A stretch of DNA of 64,000 bases from CAWKAO01 sp963847665 (lineage in GTDB: Bacteria; Actinomycetota; Humimicrobiia; Humimicrobiales; Humimicrobiaceae): NCBI GenBank assembly GCA_963847665.1, contig CAWKAO010000002.1, positions 868,001 to 932,000 of the forward strand, in the 5' to 3' direction. Under the pieces are notes generated by a model that saw only the letters and a list, made by a program, of their open reading frames with translations, did not search any database and was not told where the DNA came from. The stretch's first letter is position 1. The number at the start of each line of letters is the position of its first letter. Shown one piece after another: positions 8,915 to 17,527 of the stretch. The position numbers and the translations under genes are program-made.

Positions 8915-9847
8915 ATGAAACAGCTCTTTAGCAGTAAAGATATTAATATCAGGTACAAAAAAACTAAATGGGAAAGGGCTGCATTCTACACCCGGTTTGC
9001 CTGGCGCTTTATAATACTGCGGCGTCTGGAACCACTCTTCTATGGTATTGCGCTAACAGATCGCTGTAACCTTAAATGCCGTGGCTGTAAAGTCTCAAAT
9101 ACCAGCCGTCCTGACATGACATGGAATCAGCTACTCGACATTATGGGAAATGCATGTAAACGCGGATTCCGTGAGTTGTATTTTAGCGGCGGGGAGCCAA
9201 TGCTGTGGCGTGATGGAATACATACTCTGGAGGATGCAGTTATTGAGGCAAAAAGGCTGGGGTTTTTCCATGTTCACGTTTATACAAACGGAACACTTGG
9301 ACTAGAAATTTCAGCTGATTTTATTTGGGTAAGTATGGATGGACTTCCTGGTACTTTCGAGTTAAGGAGAGGCAACCATTTCCATCAAGTCGAACAAGCA
9401 GTCCGTAGCAGTAAAGACAGGAAGATTGCAGTAATATATGTCATTGATAGAAACACCAGCAATGGCGTTGAACCATTTTTACAATGGGTCAGTAAAACAA
9501 AGTTTCCTATTATTGGTGTAATGTTCTATTTTCATACACCATATTATGGATATGATGAGCTGTTTTTGACAGCCAAGGAGCGTGCACCGATAATTGATCG
9601 TCTTCTTGGTTATATGCAGATAGGACTGCCAGTAATCAACTCCAGAGCTGGACTTCTCGCGCTAAAGTCAGGCAACTGGACCAGGCGTTTAGCTGTTACC
9701 TGTGTAGCGGATGTCGATGGTGAGCATGTTTGCTGTCGTGCGCCAGATAATACATGTGTTGACTGCGGTTATGCGGCCTGCACCGAGATTACAGAGTTTA
9801 GGCGTCTTAAGCCAAGTGCTTTAGTAGGAATGAGGAGATATTTGTGA
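8915..9847 (+). CDS. Radical SAM protein with C-terminal cysteine cluster
   Basis: 310 residues. The cluster motif is CNLKCRGC (Cys51, 55, 58), followed by YFSGGEPM (SAM binding) and VSMDGLPG. A C-terminal Cys-rich segment (CVADVDGEHVCC, then CVDCGYAAC) probably binds an auxiliary Fe-S cluster as in SPASM/twitch enzymes. It overlaps the next radical SAM gene by 4 bp, so the pair is translationally coupled. Arg codons are often CGT/CGC, unlike the AGA/AGG of neighbours, and the pair is flanked by direct repeats: signs of transfer. Substrate unknown. Confidence 0.85.
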   Translation: MKQLFSSKDINIRYKKTKWERAAFYTRFAWRFIILRRLEPLFYGIALTDRCNLKCRGCKVSNTSRPDMTWNQLLDIMGNACKRGFRELYFSGGEPMLWRDGIHTLEDAVIEAKRLGFFHVHVYTNGTLGLEISADFIWVSMDGLPGTFELRRGNHFHQVEQAVRSSKDRKIAVIYVIDRNTSNGVEPFLQWVSKTKFPIIGVMFYFHTPYYGYDELFLTAKERAPIIDRLLGYMQIGLPVINSRAGLLALKSGNWTRRLAVTCVADVDGEHVCCRAPDNTCVDCGYAACTEITEFRRLKPSALVGMRRYL

Positions 9848-11139
9848 GTAGGTGTGCCAATATATTGTCGCAAACTATAACCCGCGCCATACGACGCTGT
9901 CTTATTGGCCATAAACAAGAGTGGCACTTTGATCCACCTCCACAGGACTGGACACCACCTCCTATAAGACAAACCTCGCTGTATTTGCATGTACCATTCT
10001 GCCGTAATTGTTGCCCGTACTGCCCTTATACCAAAGTATCCTATGATGAAATGTTGGTAGGCCCCTATACAAAGGCTGCACTTGCAGAAGTGGACTGGTG
10101 GGCTGATAAAATTGGGCCTGCCAAAATAACGAGTATCTATATCGGGGGTGGCACTCCAACGCTTGCGATGGATAGTGTAGCAGAGATACTTTCACTCATA
10201 CGTAAAAAATTCTGCCTGACGGGTGATATATGTATTGAGACAAATCCTTCTGATGTGGATGCTGTAACCATACAGAAGCTCCATGATGCAGACATCTCGC
10301 TTGTTTCACTTGGTGTGCAATCATTCTATTCTGAGAACCTTAAGATTATTGGGCGCAATTATGAGCCGGCTGTAGCAGAGCATGCACTTACCCTGCTTGT
10401 AAATGGTGGCTTTGCCTCTGTTAACGTGGATCTTATGTTTGCTTTGCCTAGCCAGACAACAGGTGATGTGACTGATGATCTTGCCAAAGCTGCAGAGCTT
10501 GGAGCAAGCCAGATAACAACATATCCTCTTTTTACATTTCCTTATACATCGATTGGCAAATATCTAAACCTGACATCAGTGCGTATGCCAAACCTTAAAG
10601 TCCGCAGGTCACATTACCTGGCAATCACAAAGTGGTGTATGGAAAATGATTTCAAACGAGTATCTGTGTGGGGATTCAAACGTGGCGATGTTCCCCGTTA
10701 CTCTTCAGTTACAAGGGACAGCTATATAGGTATTGGTCCTGGTGCTGGTTCACACCTGCCAGACGAATTTGTGATAAACACATTTGATCTTGACAGCTGG
10801 ATAAATGCAATGCATGAAGGACGTACAGCAGTTGCCCTGAGAATGTCGTTTACTGCTGAGATGTCTAATTGGTGGTGGTTATACTGGCGATTTTATGATA
10901 CAAGAATACCACTGGACTGCTTCAAAGCATACTTCGGTAAAGAAACCCGTAAAGCTAGCCACTTATTTAGAGTCTTGGAAATGATAGGATTTGCAGTACA
11001 AAAAGAGGGGTATCTTGAACTCACAGAGCCGGGTGCGTTTTGGCTTCATCTAGTACAAAATCACTTCGCTCTAAGTTACATCAACACATTATGGACTCAG
11101 GCAAAGCGTGTCCCGTGGCCACAAAAAGTTGTTATCTGA
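9844..11139 (+). CDS. HemW/coproporphyrinogen III dehydrogenase-like radical SAM protein
   Basis: 431 residues starting at GTG that overlaps the preceding stop. Motif FCRNCCPYC gives Cys53, 57 and 60; IGGGTPT and GVQSFYSENLKIIGRN follow the HemN/HemW family. It is not a clear housekeeping hemW: the first Cys motif carries an extra Cys, and the partner gene is another radical SAM enzyme. Family members are heme chaperones, HemN-type oxidases or methyltransferases. The coupled pair probably works on one substrate, not identifiable here. Codon use is unlike nearby core genes. Confidence 0.82.
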   Translation: MSRCANILSQTITRAIRRCLIGHKQEWHFDPPPQDWTPPPIRQTSLYLHVPFCRNCCPYCPYTKVSYDEMLVGPYTKAALAEVDWWADKIGPAKITSIYIGGGTPTLAMDSVAEILSLIRKKFCLTGDICIETNPSDVDAVTIQKLHDADISLVSLGVQSFYSENLKIIGRNYEPAVAEHALTLLVNGGFASVNVDLMFALPSQTTGDVTDDLAKAAELGASQITTYPLFTFPYTSIGKYLNLTSVRMPNLKVRRSHYLAITKWCMENDFKRVSVWGFKRGDVPRYSSVTRDSYIGIGPGAGSHLPDEFVINTFDLDSWINAMHEGRTAVALRMSFTAEMSNWWWLYWRFYDTRIPLDCFKAYFGKETRKASHLFRVLEMIGFAVQKEGYLELTEPGAFWLHLVQNHFALSYINTLWTQAKRVPWPQKVVI

Positions 11140-11196
11140 CAATATCATTTGGGATAATAAATACAAAGCAAACTTAAAAAGACTATCCTGACGCCT

Positions 11197-11232
11197 ATAG
11201 AAAACCACTGCAATGCATTAGTACTGGGTGAT
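11197..11232 (+). repeat. Right copy of direct repeat flanking the radical SAM module
   Basis: Reads ATAGAAAACCACTG, then CAATGCATTAGTA, then CTGGGTGAT. It matches 8698-8734 in the same orientation. Together they delimit a ~2.5 kb unit carrying both radical SAM genes. Confidence 0.55.
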
Positions 11233-11312
11233 GAGGATGAAGTATGTTTAAAGGTACAAGGTCTTCTAAAAATTTTATTATGAAGCAAGTTGTGATAATA
11301 TCCTTGGAGTAT

Positions 11313-12353
11313 TTAAATATTACTATTTAGGAATTCATTTTTATAATTTTCCCATAATATAACATTTTCTTTAAGAAGTGCAGGGATATCCAAATTATAA
11401 GGACATTTTTTAATACATTTTTTACACTCTGTGCAATCTTTTGCTTTTTTTATAGCCTGTTCTAAAAAATTAGTGGCAGTCTCAAATGACATCCTTTTTA
11501 TTGTGCTTTTAGTAACTAAAACTAACTGTATATTGATATCTTTATCACATGGCATGCAATAACCACAACGATGACACCATTGATTTCCCAGTTCTCTTCT
11601 TATTTTTTTAATTTCTTTTTTTTCATTTAAAGTCAATGGCCGGGGATTTTCAATAATTTTTACAATCTCCACCATTTCCTCTGTTTTTTCAACACCAGGA
11701 TCTGGTACGATGCCTTCAAATTGTGCCAAGTATCTAAAGGCCAAATTCGCATCTTGCAATATACCTCCTCCCATAGGCTTCATTGCAATAACACCCATCT
11801 TTAATTTATATGCTAAAGGTATTAGTTCTTCTTCCGGTTCAATATCTACAAAATTAAATGGGATTTGTACAATCTGGAACTTTTTAGTACGCATTAATTT
11901 TTTTGCTATATGAGAGCTATGGGAACTAAATGCAAAATATCTTACTTTACCACTTGATACAGCTTCTTTTAGTCCAAAATATGCTCCATCTTCTCCCATA
12001 ACCTTCTGCATGGTTTCTTTTGAGTTAACTCCATGCAGTTGGTATATATCAATATAGTCTACACCCAGACGGTTCAAGCTTGTATTTAGATGAGAGAGGA
12101 AAGTTTGTTTATCAAGCGCAGGTGACTTAGAGGCTAAAACAAGATTTTCTCTCTTATGTTTTTTTATGGCTACTCCAATTTTTTCTTCACTATCTCCATA
12201 AACATGAGCAGTATCTATAAAATTTATTCCCATATTTAAAACTTCATCAATTACTTTTACACCCCTATCTTTATCTAATCGCATTATTGGAATACCACCC
12301 ATAGCTACTTTACTTACAATAAGGTCTGTATTTCCAAATAGTATTTTTTCCAA
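11313..12353 (-). CDS. Aldo/keto reductase with C-terminal ferredoxin-type Fe-S motifs
   Basis: 346 residues. The barrel carries DTAHVYGDSE (Asp, Tyr), LASKSP (Lys) and IYQLHGV (His). The C terminus has CHRCGYCMPC and then CTECKKCIKKCP, the pattern of the Fe-S aldo/keto reductase subfamily common in anaerobes. It probably couples carbonyl reduction to ferredoxin-level electrons rather than NADPH alone (inference). It sits alone between the radical SAM unit and a tRNA-like repeat. Confidence 0.88.
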   Translation of the reverse strand: MEKILFGNTDLIVSKVAMGGIPIMRLDKDRGVKVIDEVLNMGINFIDTAHVYGDSEEKIGVAIKKHKRENLVLASKSPALDKQTFLSHLNTSLNRLGVDYIDIYQLHGVNSKETMQKVMGEDGAYFGLKEAVSSGKVRYFAFSSHSSHIAKKLMRTKKFQIVQIPFNFVDIEPEEELIPLAYKLKMGVIAMKPMGGGILQDANLAFRYLAQFEGIVPDPGVEKTEEMVEIVKIIENPRPLTLNEKKEIKKIRRELGNQWCHRCGYCMPCDKDINIQLVLVTKSTIKRMSFETATNFLEQAIKKAKDCTECKKCIKKCPYNLDIPALLKENVILWENYKNEFLNSNI

Positions 12354-12594
12354 AAGTACTTCCTTTTTTAGATATAAGTTTTTGTTTAGCTAAATCTATA
12401 AAGCAACCTATTTTTTATAAAAGTCTTATTTATATTAATTATAAAAATTAATATTACTCTTTCACATATAAATTAAAAAGGTTTTTTTAATAAAGTGAAA
12501 CCACTCTGAAGTTTTAGAATTTTGAATCTAGTTGATTTGTAATTCTCTGATTAAAATATAAATTTCCTAAGCCTAAGGATTTCCCTTAAAAAGC

Positions 12595-12625
12595 GGTTCT
12601 AAATTTCGTAACTCGGGGCAGCCAG
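12595..12625 (+). repeat. tRNA-3'-end-like repeat (copy 2)
   Basis: Reads GGTTCTAAATTTCG, then TAACTCGGGGCAGCCAG, preceded by CCCTTAAAAAGC. Same family as the copies at 13871, 18540, 19720 and 20620. Confidence 0.75.
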
Positions 12626-12790
12626 TACTAACTTCTGCATAAAATATGTTAATTCTTTGCATCAACAATGCATGCTTTACTAAATTTCTTTATTTCAAAG
12701 TATGTCCTTTATAAAAAAGTCCATTTTTAATCTTTTTATTCTTTAAATCTGCAATTAATAATATATAATAAAATAATTATATACCCCCAA

Positions 12791-12798
12791 AGGAGGTG
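12791..12798 (+). promoter_or_regulatory. Strong ribosome binding site
   Basis: AGGAGGTG stands five bases before the ATG at 12803 and is close to a full complement of the 16S rRNA 3' end, so the small secreted protein downstream is probably made at a high level. Confidence 0.6.
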
Positions 12799-12802
12799 AA
12801 AG

Positions 12803-13159
12803 ATGGTAAGTAAGAAACTATCTATCGCAATCATTATTTCCACAACAGTAATACTACTAAGTATCCTTATACCAAGCATGATATATGCTACAGATGGGGA
12901 TAGCCCAACAGTTACGAGGTTATATTCAGACAGCCTTGAGGGTCCATGGAGCAACACTTCTACGCCAGATACAAGATGGGTCCAAAAGATTACAGTAGTA
13001 GATGGCCAGATGACAATATACATAGATGAAGTGGAGTTTATGTGGGAAGCGCCACAAGGCACACTTGTGTTCTTTACAGGTAGTAAGGGAGACACAGGAG
13101 ACAAGGGGCCGCAGGGTCCTTCAGGAAGTGGGCCAAGACAGTTTACTGATCCATTCTAG
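12803..13159 (+). CDS. Small secreted protein with collagen-like tail
   Basis: 118 residues: signal or anchor helix at 8-30, a beta-rich domain (VTRLYSDSLEGPWSNTS, WEAPQGTLVFF) and a short collagen-like tract of six Gly-X-Y triplets, GSKGDTGDKGPQGPSGSG. The following gene is a paralogue with the same three-part layout. Function unknown; surface adhesion or assembly is possible because the tract resembles bacterial collagen-like surface proteins. Confidence 0.75.
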   Translation: MVSKKLSIAIIISTTVILLSILIPSMIYATDGDSPTVTRLYSDSLEGPWSNTSTPDTRWVQKITVVDGQMTIYIDEVEFMWEAPQGTLVFFTGSKGDTGDKGPQGPSGSGPRQFTDPF

Positions 13160-13198
13160 CACTATCAAAAAATCTTTACCAAAGAAGGTGAAAACTAA

Positions 13199-13567
13199 AT
13201 GTTAAGAAAAAAGATACTTATAATAACTCTTATAACAATAGTAGTTGCAGCTACAGGAATACTTGTACCCACATTTATGCTATCAGGAAGCAATGATTCT
13301 CCAGCCGTAACAAGACTGTATGCAGACAGCCTTGAGGGCCCATGGAGTTCCACATCATCAGCAACAACAAGATATGTTGAAGAGATAACCATAATAAATG
13401 GCCAGACTACAATAGTAATCCAAGAAGCAGACTTTCTATGGGAAGCTCCAACAGGTACACTGGTGTTTATCGGACAGAAAGGTGAAAAGGGAGATACAGG
13501 ACCACAGGGAGACCCTGGGGCAAGCTGGCATTTTCCTGATGGTGTAGGTGTAGTAGGGTTTAATTAA
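13199..13567 (+). CDS. Small secreted protein with collagen-like tail (paralogue)
   Basis: 122 residues, a tandem duplicate of the preceding gene. N-terminal hydrophobic helix (5-28), the conserved TRLYADSLEGPWSSTS block, WEAPTGTLVFI, and six Gly-X-Y triplets GQKGEKGDTGPQGDPGAS. It has its own GAAGGTG ribosome site. A hairpin terminator follows, so the two genes are one transcription unit. Six triplets is short for a stable triple helix; the segment may trimerise with the help of the beta domain (inference). Confidence 0.75.
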   Translation: MLRKKILIITLITIVVAATGILVPTFMLSGSNDSPAVTRLYADSLEGPWSSTSSATTRYVEEITIINGQTTIVIQEADFLWEAPTGTLVFIGQKGEKGDTGPQGDPGASWHFPDGVGVVGFN

Positions 13568-13610
13568 TCAATGATAAAGATTGTTTTACTAACTAAAAGA
13601 TAAGATTTAA

Positions 13611-13641
13611 AGAGGTCTCATTATCTGGGGCCTCTTTTTTT
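13611..13641 (+). terminator. Rho-independent terminator after the collagen-like pair
   Basis: AGAGGTCTC pairs with GGGGCCTCT around a short loop and is followed by seven T residues. Confidence 0.75.
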
Positions 13642-13870
13642 AGTATAATATTTTTTAATCTGTAAAATAGACTGGATTTTAAAATCTGGTCTTATGAATT
13701 TATTGGAAAATCCTCTTAATATTAATAATTTCTTTCAAAAGGTAATACTAATAGCTACTATGATACTCCTAAGATTATCAGCTAAAAAAGCCTGATAAAA
13801 ATATAAAATTCAAGAAATATTTAAGAGAGATTTAAAAGACCTCTTAAATATGCCAATTCCTTCAAAAAAA

Positions 13871-13900
13871 GATTCGAAATTTCGCAACCCGGGGCAGCCA
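13871..13900 (+). repeat. tRNA-3'-end-like repeat (copy 3)
   Basis: Reads GATTCGAAATTTCG, then CAACCCGGGGCAGCCA, preceded by CCTTCAAAAAAA. One mismatch from the family in the GGTTCGAA block. Confidence 0.75.
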
Positions 13901-13940
13901 AATAGATCAATTAATATTCGATTTTAATATTGATTTTAAA

Positions 13941-13971
13941 AGTTCTTGATATTGTAAGCTCTGGGCAGCCA
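13941..13971 (+). repeat. Degenerate tRNA-3'-end-like repeat (copy 4)
   Basis: Reads AGTTCTTGATATTG, then TAAGCTCTGGGCAGCCA, after TTTTAAA. The last 12 bases fit the family, the first half only in part. It is 70 bp right of copy 3. Confidence 0.45.
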
Positions 13972-14108
13972 TCTGGACATCATTGGACGCGCATCAGTTC
14001 ACTGCTTGAAGACTGAGCATTTGTTGAGATTCAAGTCCTTGGCGCCAGTATAAACTACTACGCCGATACCGGGATTATGATCTAAAAATCCTGGGTTATT
14101 TCCGCTGA

Positions 14109-14188
14109 TAGTTGAAAATCGCTAGTTGAGATTTGTAAAACTTTGCAATTTTTACATTTCGTGAGTAAGGCAATGCGATTTTCAACTA
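14109..14188. repeat. Inverted repeat with 14 bp perfect arms
   Basis: TAGTTGAAAATCGC (14109-14122) and its exact complement (14175-14188) enclose 52 bp that hold a further weak TGTAAAA/TTTTACA pairing. A similar structure with different sequence is at 17675-17748, on the other side of the SDR/IS block. Confidence 0.65.
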
Positions 14189-14295
14189 GCTCTGTAAAGA
14201 ACCCATTTACCCTTAACAACACAAATCTGAGATATACATTTTAACGCCTTCAAAGTTTTTTACGTATTCTGCTTTAGTTGTTATCCCACCCACAC

Positions 14296-15372
14296 TCAAT
14301 ATATAAAAGGAATAATCTTGTATTTCACTTTCTTGGTGTATTGATCCCAAAGCTCTCCGTATTTTGCCTTGCAAACTTTGTCGTCATCGGCTTGGCGGGT
14401 TAGCATAAGACCTATATAGTAAGCCGGGTACAGCCACACCATCCAAATCCCAGAGTAGCCTAAGACAAGGGCTACGGCTATAGCCTGTATAATTTCTCCA
14501 AGATAGTTGATGTGACGGCTTGCGCCCCAGAATCCATTAGCAAGCAGGCTGAGTTTACCGTCGCTAAGTACTTCAGGTTTTATCCAAAGGAATTTTCTGC
14601 CAGGCGTAATTTTAAAGAAATACTTCTGCATATTTGCGCCGCGTGTAAACACCCAGCCGCAGAGGAAGAGTGCCCCAAAGAGGATTGTAAGCCATACGGG
14701 ATGACCGGGATTGGGAAGATGAGCGGTAAACGAAAGTGAGACAGAATAGAAATAAGGGTAGAACGCAAGACAGCCAAATCCTAATTTGAATCCAACGCGT
14801 TCAGCAATAAAATCGTATGTCCATAAATGGATTTTTTCGAATATCAGATAATCAAAGCAAAACCATGTTAACATTGCGCAGCCGAGAAGAAAACCATAGT
14901 TTATATTTTCGACATTCATTATATGATACGCCGCATAAGAAAGAACATTCAATTGAAGCATGACAGCGCCAATTAAATAAAACCACATCTTTGCATCAAT
15001 AAGGCCGTCTTTGAGCTGCGAATCTTTTACTCTGCCAAACCAAAAATCAGCAAAGAAAGATTTACCGGTAGATGGATATTTGAAAACAATGTAAAAAGAA
15101 TATACTAATCCGATAACACTCGCGCCAATAAAACCTAACCATCGGGTTTCATACAACCATACGTATGGAACTATATTAAAATACCCAAGCAGAAACCAAA
15201 TGAGAATACTTGTCAAAAGAACAAATTTTCCATTGGTCCTGTAATTCATTAATTCGCCTGTTATTTCATTTTTTACATATCCCTTAATTCTTTTAACTGG
15301 GATGATGATGTGTAAAAGAGTGATAACTACATATGCGACTAATGGGGTGATCAAACCTAAAAACAACTTCAT
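14296..15372 (-). CDS. ERG4/ERG24-like sterol-reductase family membrane protein
   Basis: 358 residues with about nine hydrophobic helices. The C-terminal half carries the family signature: LANGFWGASRHINYLGE, then ADDDKVCKAKYGELWDQY and a final KIIPFIY, matching the delta-14/delta-24(28) sterol reductases and related isoprenylcysteine-methyltransferase-like proteins. Known enzymes reduce C=C bonds of sterols or other polycyclic lipids with NADPH. The start overlaps the stop of the SDR gene by 4 bp, so both act together. The GC content is visibly higher than in neighbours, suggesting acquisition. The substrate is unknown. Confidence 0.8.
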   Translation of the reverse strand: MKLFLGLITPLVAYVVITLLHIIIPVKRIKGYVKNEITGELMNYRTNGKFVLLTSILIWFLLGYFNIVPYVWLYETRWLGFIGASVIGLVYSFYIVFKYPSTGKSFFADFWFGRVKDSQLKDGLIDAKMWFYLIGAVMLQLNVLSYAAYHIMNVENINYGFLLGCAMLTWFCFDYLIFEKIHLWTYDFIAERVGFKLGFGCLAFYPYFYSVSLSFTAHLPNPGHPVWLTILFGALFLCGWVFTRGANMQKYFFKITPGRKFLWIKPEVLSDGKLSLLANGFWGASRHINYLGEIIQAIAVALVLGYSGIWMVWLYPAYYIGLMLTRQADDDKVCKAKYGELWDQYTKKVKYKIIPFIY

Positions 15373-16268
15373 GACAAACCTCCGGTGTTTTTCGACATTA
15401 TATCAATTGCGGCTTTTCTGCTCAATAACCGCGTAAGTATAAAACGGCCGATTTTATTTATTACTCCGGGAATTATAATCGGACCTCTTCCTAAAGCATT
15501 CAATGTTTGTTCAGCGACTTCATTGGCTTCCAGCGTTCCAGGCGCTGGTTTGGTTTTCTCAGCTTGCTGATAGCCAGGAGTGAGAATTGCACCGGCACAG
15601 CAGGCAAGTACATCGATTCCGTGCGGCTTTAGTTCTTTCCAAAGACCTTCGGCTAAAATGGCGTTAAATGATTTTGTTGCCGCATAAGCCGCAAGGTTCG
15701 GGCTGCCTTGCGCCCCGGCAATAGATGACATCAGCACAATGCCTCCTCGTTTTTGCTGTATCATCGACGCAGATAAAAGTTTTGTGAGTAGCAGCGGTGC
15801 TTTTACATTTACAGCTATGGAAAGAGCCAAATGATCTTCGCTCGTATTTTCGAATAAACCAATTGGAGCAAATGCAGCATTATAAACAAGTAAACCAATT
15901 GAAACTTTAAGAGTGCTAATCAATTTTTTCACATTTTCGTAATCTGCCATATCCGCTGCAATAGAAATTACATCGATTTCATATATTTCTTTAAGCCGGG
16001 CCGCCGTCGCTTTCAGCCGATCTTCTTGACGCGCAATTAAAACCAAGTTCAATCCCCGCCGCGCAATCGCCTCTGCAAAAGCGGAGCCTAATCCGTCAGA
16101 GCCTCCGGCGACCAACGCGTACTGCCCGTATTTTTCTTTGAATTGTGTAGTTTTTATAAAAATTACCTTACCATAAAAAAAATAAAGAAGAATCTTTCGG
16201 ATTCTTAATGGTGTCAGCCCACCAACCTTTTCGAACTTTATTTTAAGCATAGTTCCCGTTTTTATCAA
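15369..16268 (-). CDS. Short-chain dehydrogenase/reductase
   Basis: 299 residues. The NAD(P) motif is AGGSDGLGSAFAEA, with LIARQEDRL after beta-2; the catalytic Ser lies in VLMSSIAGAQG and Tyr-Lys in YAATKS. The conserved core begins at about residue 43 (FKEKYGQYALVAGG), so the first 40 residues may not be translated, but no better start codon was found. It is coupled by a 4 bp overlap to the ERG4-like gene and likely oxidises or reduces the same lipid substrate (inference). Confidence 0.85.
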   Translation of the reverse strand: MIKTGTMLKIKFEKVGGLTPLRIRKILLYFFYGKVIFIKTTQFKEKYGQYALVAGGSDGLGSAFAEAIARRGLNLVLIARQEDRLKATAARLKEIYEIDVISIAADMADYENVKKLISTLKVSIGLLVYNAAFAPIGLFENTSEDHLALSIAVNVKAPLLLTKLLSASMIQQKRGGIVLMSSIAGAQGSPNLAAYAATKSFNAILAEGLWKELKPHGIDVLACCAGAILTPGYQQAEKTKPAPGTLEANEVAEQTLNALGRGPIIIPGVINKIGRFILTRLLSRKAAIDIMSKNTGGLS

Positions 16269-16377
16269 CTAAAAATTGTTGGTGAATTGACCTTTCCCCC
16301 AAAAACTAGTCCAGTTTGAAAGTTAGGATTCTCAGACTATCCCCCATTTACTGGACACATAGAGTAGATACTTGAGT

Positions 16378-17186
16378 TAAGATGCATCTTTTCAAACTCT
16401 ATTGGTGATTTATAGCCTAATGCTGAGTGTAATCGTATCGGATTATAAAACATCTCAATATATTCAAATATTTCCTTTCCGGGCAAGCTCTCTTGTTTCA
16501 AACGGATGCTTTTTATCTACAAGTTCAGATTTTAATGATTTGTTAAATGCTTCCATCACAGCATTGTCATAGGGGTTACCTCCCCGGCTCATGCTGATAA
16601 AAGCACCTTTTCTTTTGATCAGAGCATTATATCTGTCGCTTAAAAATTGAGCCCCTCGGTCTGTGTGGACCATAAGTCCAGCTCCAGGGTTTTCTCTGTT
16701 AAATGCATCATTTAATGCATCTATTGCAAGTTGTTCACGCAGATGGCGATTTACAGACCAGCCTACAACTTTGCGGGAAAATAAGTCCAGATAAGCCATA
16801 AGATACTCATAGCCCTCTTTTGTAGGTATATATGTAATATCTCCAACCCATACTTTATTTCTTTCTTTTACATCAAATTCACGATTCAAGTAATTCGGGT
16901 GAAAAGATGCCATATATGCTTTACTGTAACGACCGTGTCTTTTGCATGAATACTTAGCTTTTAGTCCATTTTCGGCCATTATACGCTCAATCCTCTTATG
17001 ATTGACATAAATTCCACGGCTTCTTAGCTCCCTTAATATTCTTTTTGATCCGTACCTTGCTTTGTACTGGCTAAAGATCCTTTTTATGATATCTGTAAGC
17101 GCAAGATTTTCAATGTCTCTTTTTGTCGGTTTTCTGTTTACCGAGTAATAATAACTTGATTTACTAATCTTTAAAACACCACACAT
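16378..17186 (-). pseudogene. IS3 transposase OrfB (frameshifted near the C terminus)
   Basis: The rve/DDE domain is visible: VGDITYIPT (first Asp), HTDRGAQF (second Asp), NPYDNAVMEAF (Glu). The first frame stops at 16464 after ELARKGNI. An extra G near 16477 throws it off; the other frame continues with EIFEYIEMFYNP and LHSALGYKSPIEFEK to about 16378, the normal end of such transposases. Expression would come from -1 frameshifting out of OrfA; the frame from the slip site to Met1 is open. Confidence 0.8.
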
Positions 17187-17227
17187 CAGCCGAATACTAT
17201 ATATATTCTTATGACTGGTAATAAATT

Positions 17228-17527
17228 CTACTTTCTCTTTTGTCTTCCCTTTTGGAAGACTCGGAACTTTTTTAAGATTTCATTTTCCTTTAAAAGCTGT
17301 TTGTTCTTCTTCTCTAAAAGCTTAATTTTGTACTCGCTGTCCACTCTTGCGTTACCGAAGCCTTTGAATGCTTCTTCGCCATACTTATCATATTCTCTTA
17401 ACCAGCGATAAATTGTCTGCTCTGTGATTCCAAGACTTTTGGATACTTCAGGAATGCGCTTTCCTTCTTCAATTACCTGCCTGGTTGTCTGCAGCTTGTA
17501 TTCCTTGCTAAAATTTCTTCTCCCCAT
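17228..17527 (-). CDS. IS3 transposase OrfA (helix-turn-helix)
   Basis: About 99 residues with the HTH_8 layout: KEYKLQTTRQVIEEGK, VSKSLGITEQTIYRWL, then a coiled coil KIKLLEKKNKQLLKENEIL. A ribosome site GGAGG stands 8 bases before the ATG at 17527; an earlier ATG at 17548 lies upstream of that site and is less likely. The A6G slip sequence at 17267-17273 allows -1 frameshifting into OrfB. Confidence 0.85.
   Translation of the reverse strand: MGRRNFSKEYKLQTTRQVIEEGKRIPEVSKSLGITEQTIYRWLREYDKYGEEAFKGFGNARVDSEYKIKLLEKKNKQLLKENEILKKFRVFQKGRQKRK
17267..17273 (-). other. Programmed -1 frameshift slip site (A6G)
   Basis: The minus strand reads CTTAAAAAAGTTCC at the end of OrfA. After a -1 slip the frame runs without a stop through the spacer into OrfB, as in other IS3 elements. 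Confidence 0.7.

Larger units (their letters stand above)
12354..12802. other. Intergenic region containing a tRNA-like repeat
   Basis: About 450 bp without a gene. It contains repeat copy 2 at 12595-12625 and, at the right end, the strong ribosome site of the collagen-like gene. No RNA gene was recognised. Confidence 0.5.
13568..14295. other. 728 bp non-coding region rich in repeats
   Basis: It holds a terminator (13611-13641), repeat copies 3 and 4, a doubtful tRNA-like 3' fragment (14030-14050) and an inverted repeat with 14 bp arms (14109-14188). No gene was found. It looks like an accumulation of recombination scars. Confidence 0.5.

Noticed and set aside
14030..14050. A tRNA gene or second tRNA 3' end (GATTCAAGTCC, then TTGGCGCCA)
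   Set aside because: The fragment resembles a T-arm and acceptor end, but no D-arm, anticodon arm or 5' acceptor was found upstream; too short to claim.
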